NCBI GenBank assembly: GCA_032622095.1
Contig: CP136069.1
Location: 67,791,319-67,855,318, forward strand
Direction of reading: 5' to 3'
Source: Siphonodentalium dalli
Lineage: Eukaryota > Mollusca > Scaphopoda > Gadilida > Siphonodentaliidae
Length of the DNA: 64,000 bases
Below: more notes on the stretch, generated by a model. The model was not told the DNA's origin and searched no databases. It saw nothing but the letters and a program-made list of their open reading frames with translations. Position 1 is the first letter of the stretch. The stretch is not shown here.

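Noticed and set aside
61861-62444. Expanded in-frame 34-residue protein repeat
   Set aside because: Copy 2 carries two stops and the fourth downstream copy a deletion, so read-through translation of the array is not possible.
63289-63480. Minus-strand 63-codon frame
   Set aside because: Antisense shadow of RICTOR exon 28.
1-64000. tRNA or rRNA genes
   Set aside because: No cloverleaf-compatible A/B box pairs or rRNA-like conserved blocks noticed by eye; a tRNAscan or Infernal run would be decisive.

Overview
The window is eukaryotic animal DNA. It is dominated by one very large gene on the + strand, a RICTOR orthologue (rapamycin-insensitive companion of mTOR, the scaffold that defines mTOR complex 2). 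I built 28 coding exons by reading GT..AG splice borders, phase continuity and similarity to the RICTOR family. They run from a start codon at 2128 to an exon still open at base 64000. Together they give 3636 coding bases, 1212 codons, with phase kept across all 27 introns. The C-terminal part lies beyond the window. Introns make up about 94 % of the gene span.

Layout. Bases 1-289 hold the unrecognised C-terminal end of another + strand reading frame. Bases 290-2127 are intergenic or promoter sequence. From 2128 onward everything is RICTOR exons plus introns full of transposable elements (TEs). The TEs are: at least seven hAT-type elements with perfect or near-perfect 8-bp target-site duplications (two carry transposase remnants); three Tc1/mariner/pogo-type elements with TA duplications (one ending in a PCNA-binding-type motif); a piggyBac-like TTAA hairpin MITE; a related double-hairpin family with TTAA ends; a second palindromic family built on a 'gaatgaggtccccagagggtg' motif; and long arrays of about 170-190-bp monomers (Helentron-like or 'AGCTCA' families). 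Several are nested, which allows relative dating.

The most unusual local pattern is in RICTOR itself. Five exons (3, 13, 20, 24, 26) have partial tandem copies beside them. The largest is a seven-copy array of exon 26 with a 102-bp (34-codon) unit, most copies keeping a splice donor. Exon 20 has two tandem acceptors, the upstream one leading to an in-frame stop. The start codon lies in a near-perfect TISU/YY1-type motif.

Organism. The 'TTTAGCTCACCTGAGGC...GTCCGTCCGTC' and 'gagccagggccataactc' arrays suggest a marine invertebrate, probably a lophotrochozoan such as a mollusc; this is an inference from repeat style, not proof. I see no tRNA, rRNA, CRISPR or bacterial features. I did not find a multi-gene system: the window is one conserved signalling gene shaped by heavy TE invasion and exon-edge duplication.
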